In this document: positions 6,464-6,616 of the stretch, piece by piece
Layout: each line of letters begins with the position of its first letter
Position numbering within the stretch: position 1 is the first letter of the stretch
Source of the DNA: Spirosoma sp.
GTDB taxonomy: Bacteria > Bacteroidota > Bacteroidia > Cytophagales > Spirosomataceae
Length of the DNA: 6,616 bases
Direction: 5' to 3'
Assembly (NCBI GenBank): GCA_025351545.1
Contig: JANXVQ010000460.1
Location: forward strand, 1-6,616
Translations under genes and position numbers: made by a program
Notes under the pieces: generated by a model
Seen by the model: the letters and a program-made list of their open reading frames with translations, nothing else
The model's database searches: none
Told to the model about the DNA's origin: nothing

Positions 6464-6494
6464 TTATGTGAAATAAACAGAATGAAACCAACCA

Positions 6495-6529
6495 TTTCAA
6501 CGGTTTATTGAGAATACAAACCGTTGAAA
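6495..6529. repeat. Perfect 12-bp hairpin between the REP-like arms
   Basis: TTTCAACGGTTT (6495-6506) and AAACCGTTGAAA (6518-6529) pair perfectly around an 11-base loop. It lies near the middle of the REP-like inverted pair. No T-tract follows directly; a T-run occurs about 20 bases later (6549-6554). Confidence 0.75.
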
Positions 6530-6616
6530 CGATTATCCTATATGGGCATTTTTTGTAGACCCACCGCTAAAGCAATGGGGGTAGTTTTGCCAAAAAATTC
6601 GTCATTTGGATACTAG

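Larger units (their letters stand above)
6444..6579. repeat. Inverted pair of REP-like sequences (REPIN or MITE candidate)
   Basis: Bases 6444-6464 and 6559-6579 are inverted repeats matching at 20 of 21 positions, with 16 consecutive matches (TGCTTTAGCGGTGGGT at 6449-6464). Each arm is itself able to fold, and a perfect 12-bp hairpin lies in the 94 bases between. GTAG at 6555-6558 sits directly before the right hairpin, as in REP sequences served by RAYT transposases, but the left copy lacks it. No transposase is in view. This is an element candidate, not a proven one. Confidence 0.5.
6391..6616. other. Gene-free region after the SDR gene
   Basis: No convincing reading frame is present in these 226 bases. 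The content is dominated by inverted repeats between 6444 and 6579, described separately. The dehydrogenase has no typical T-tailed terminator here; the hairpin at 6444-6463 is the nearest candidate for ending its transcript. Confidence 0.7.

Noticed and set aside
6495..6530. GTTGAAAC resembling the end of a CRISPR repeat
   Set aside because: The motif occurs once, with no regularly spaced copies or spacers; it is explained by the 12-bp hairpin.

Overview
The window looks like chromosomal DNA of a Bacteroidota member, most likely a Cytophagales/Spirosoma-type bacterium. Two things suggest this. First, the promoter in front of the MarR gene has the Bacteroidota form (TTG, 20 bases, then TAnnTTTG), and start codons lack clear Shine-Dalgarno sequences. 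Second, the protein families and the moderate GC content fit that group. The taxonomic placement is inference.

Layout: (i) bases 1-100 are a perfect, spacer-free inverted repeat that reaches the window edge and contains the stop codon of the first gene. (ii) 95-1792 (-) encodes a vSGLT-like sodium/solute symporter. (iii) After a 215-base divergent intergenic region comes an arginine deiminase family gene (2008-3513, +). (iv) A 192-base spacer with two consecutive hairpins and a set of 11-bp-phased TTACCA repeats leads to ctlX (3706-4635, +), a citrulline hydrolase of the same guanidino-group-modifying superfamily. A good intrinsic terminator follows. (v) A MarR regulator (4773-5243), a 69-residue Rossmann-like small protein (5291-5500) and a short-chain dehydrogenase (5548-6390) form a probable (+) operon. 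A 16-bp sequence with one mismatch lies in the MarR promoter and again in front of the small gene, so it is a strong candidate for the MarR operator. (vi) The last 226 bases hold no gene. They carry an inverted pair of REP-like hairpins around a third, perfect hairpin, which resembles a small non-autonomous element or REPIN.

Functionally, the deiminase (arginine to citrulline plus ammonia) and CtlX (citrulline to ornithine, CO2 and ammonia) could together act as a two-protein arginine dihydrolase route that bypasses carbamoyl phosphate. The symporter keeps sugar-site residues of vSGLT and is probably not part of that pathway. The MarR/SDR group looks like a self-regulated oxidoreductase unit responding to an unknown ligand. 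No clearly novel defence or mobile system is present. The most unusual items are the palindrome, the duplicated MarR box, the glycine-motif-less Rossmann small protein and the terminal REP-like structure.
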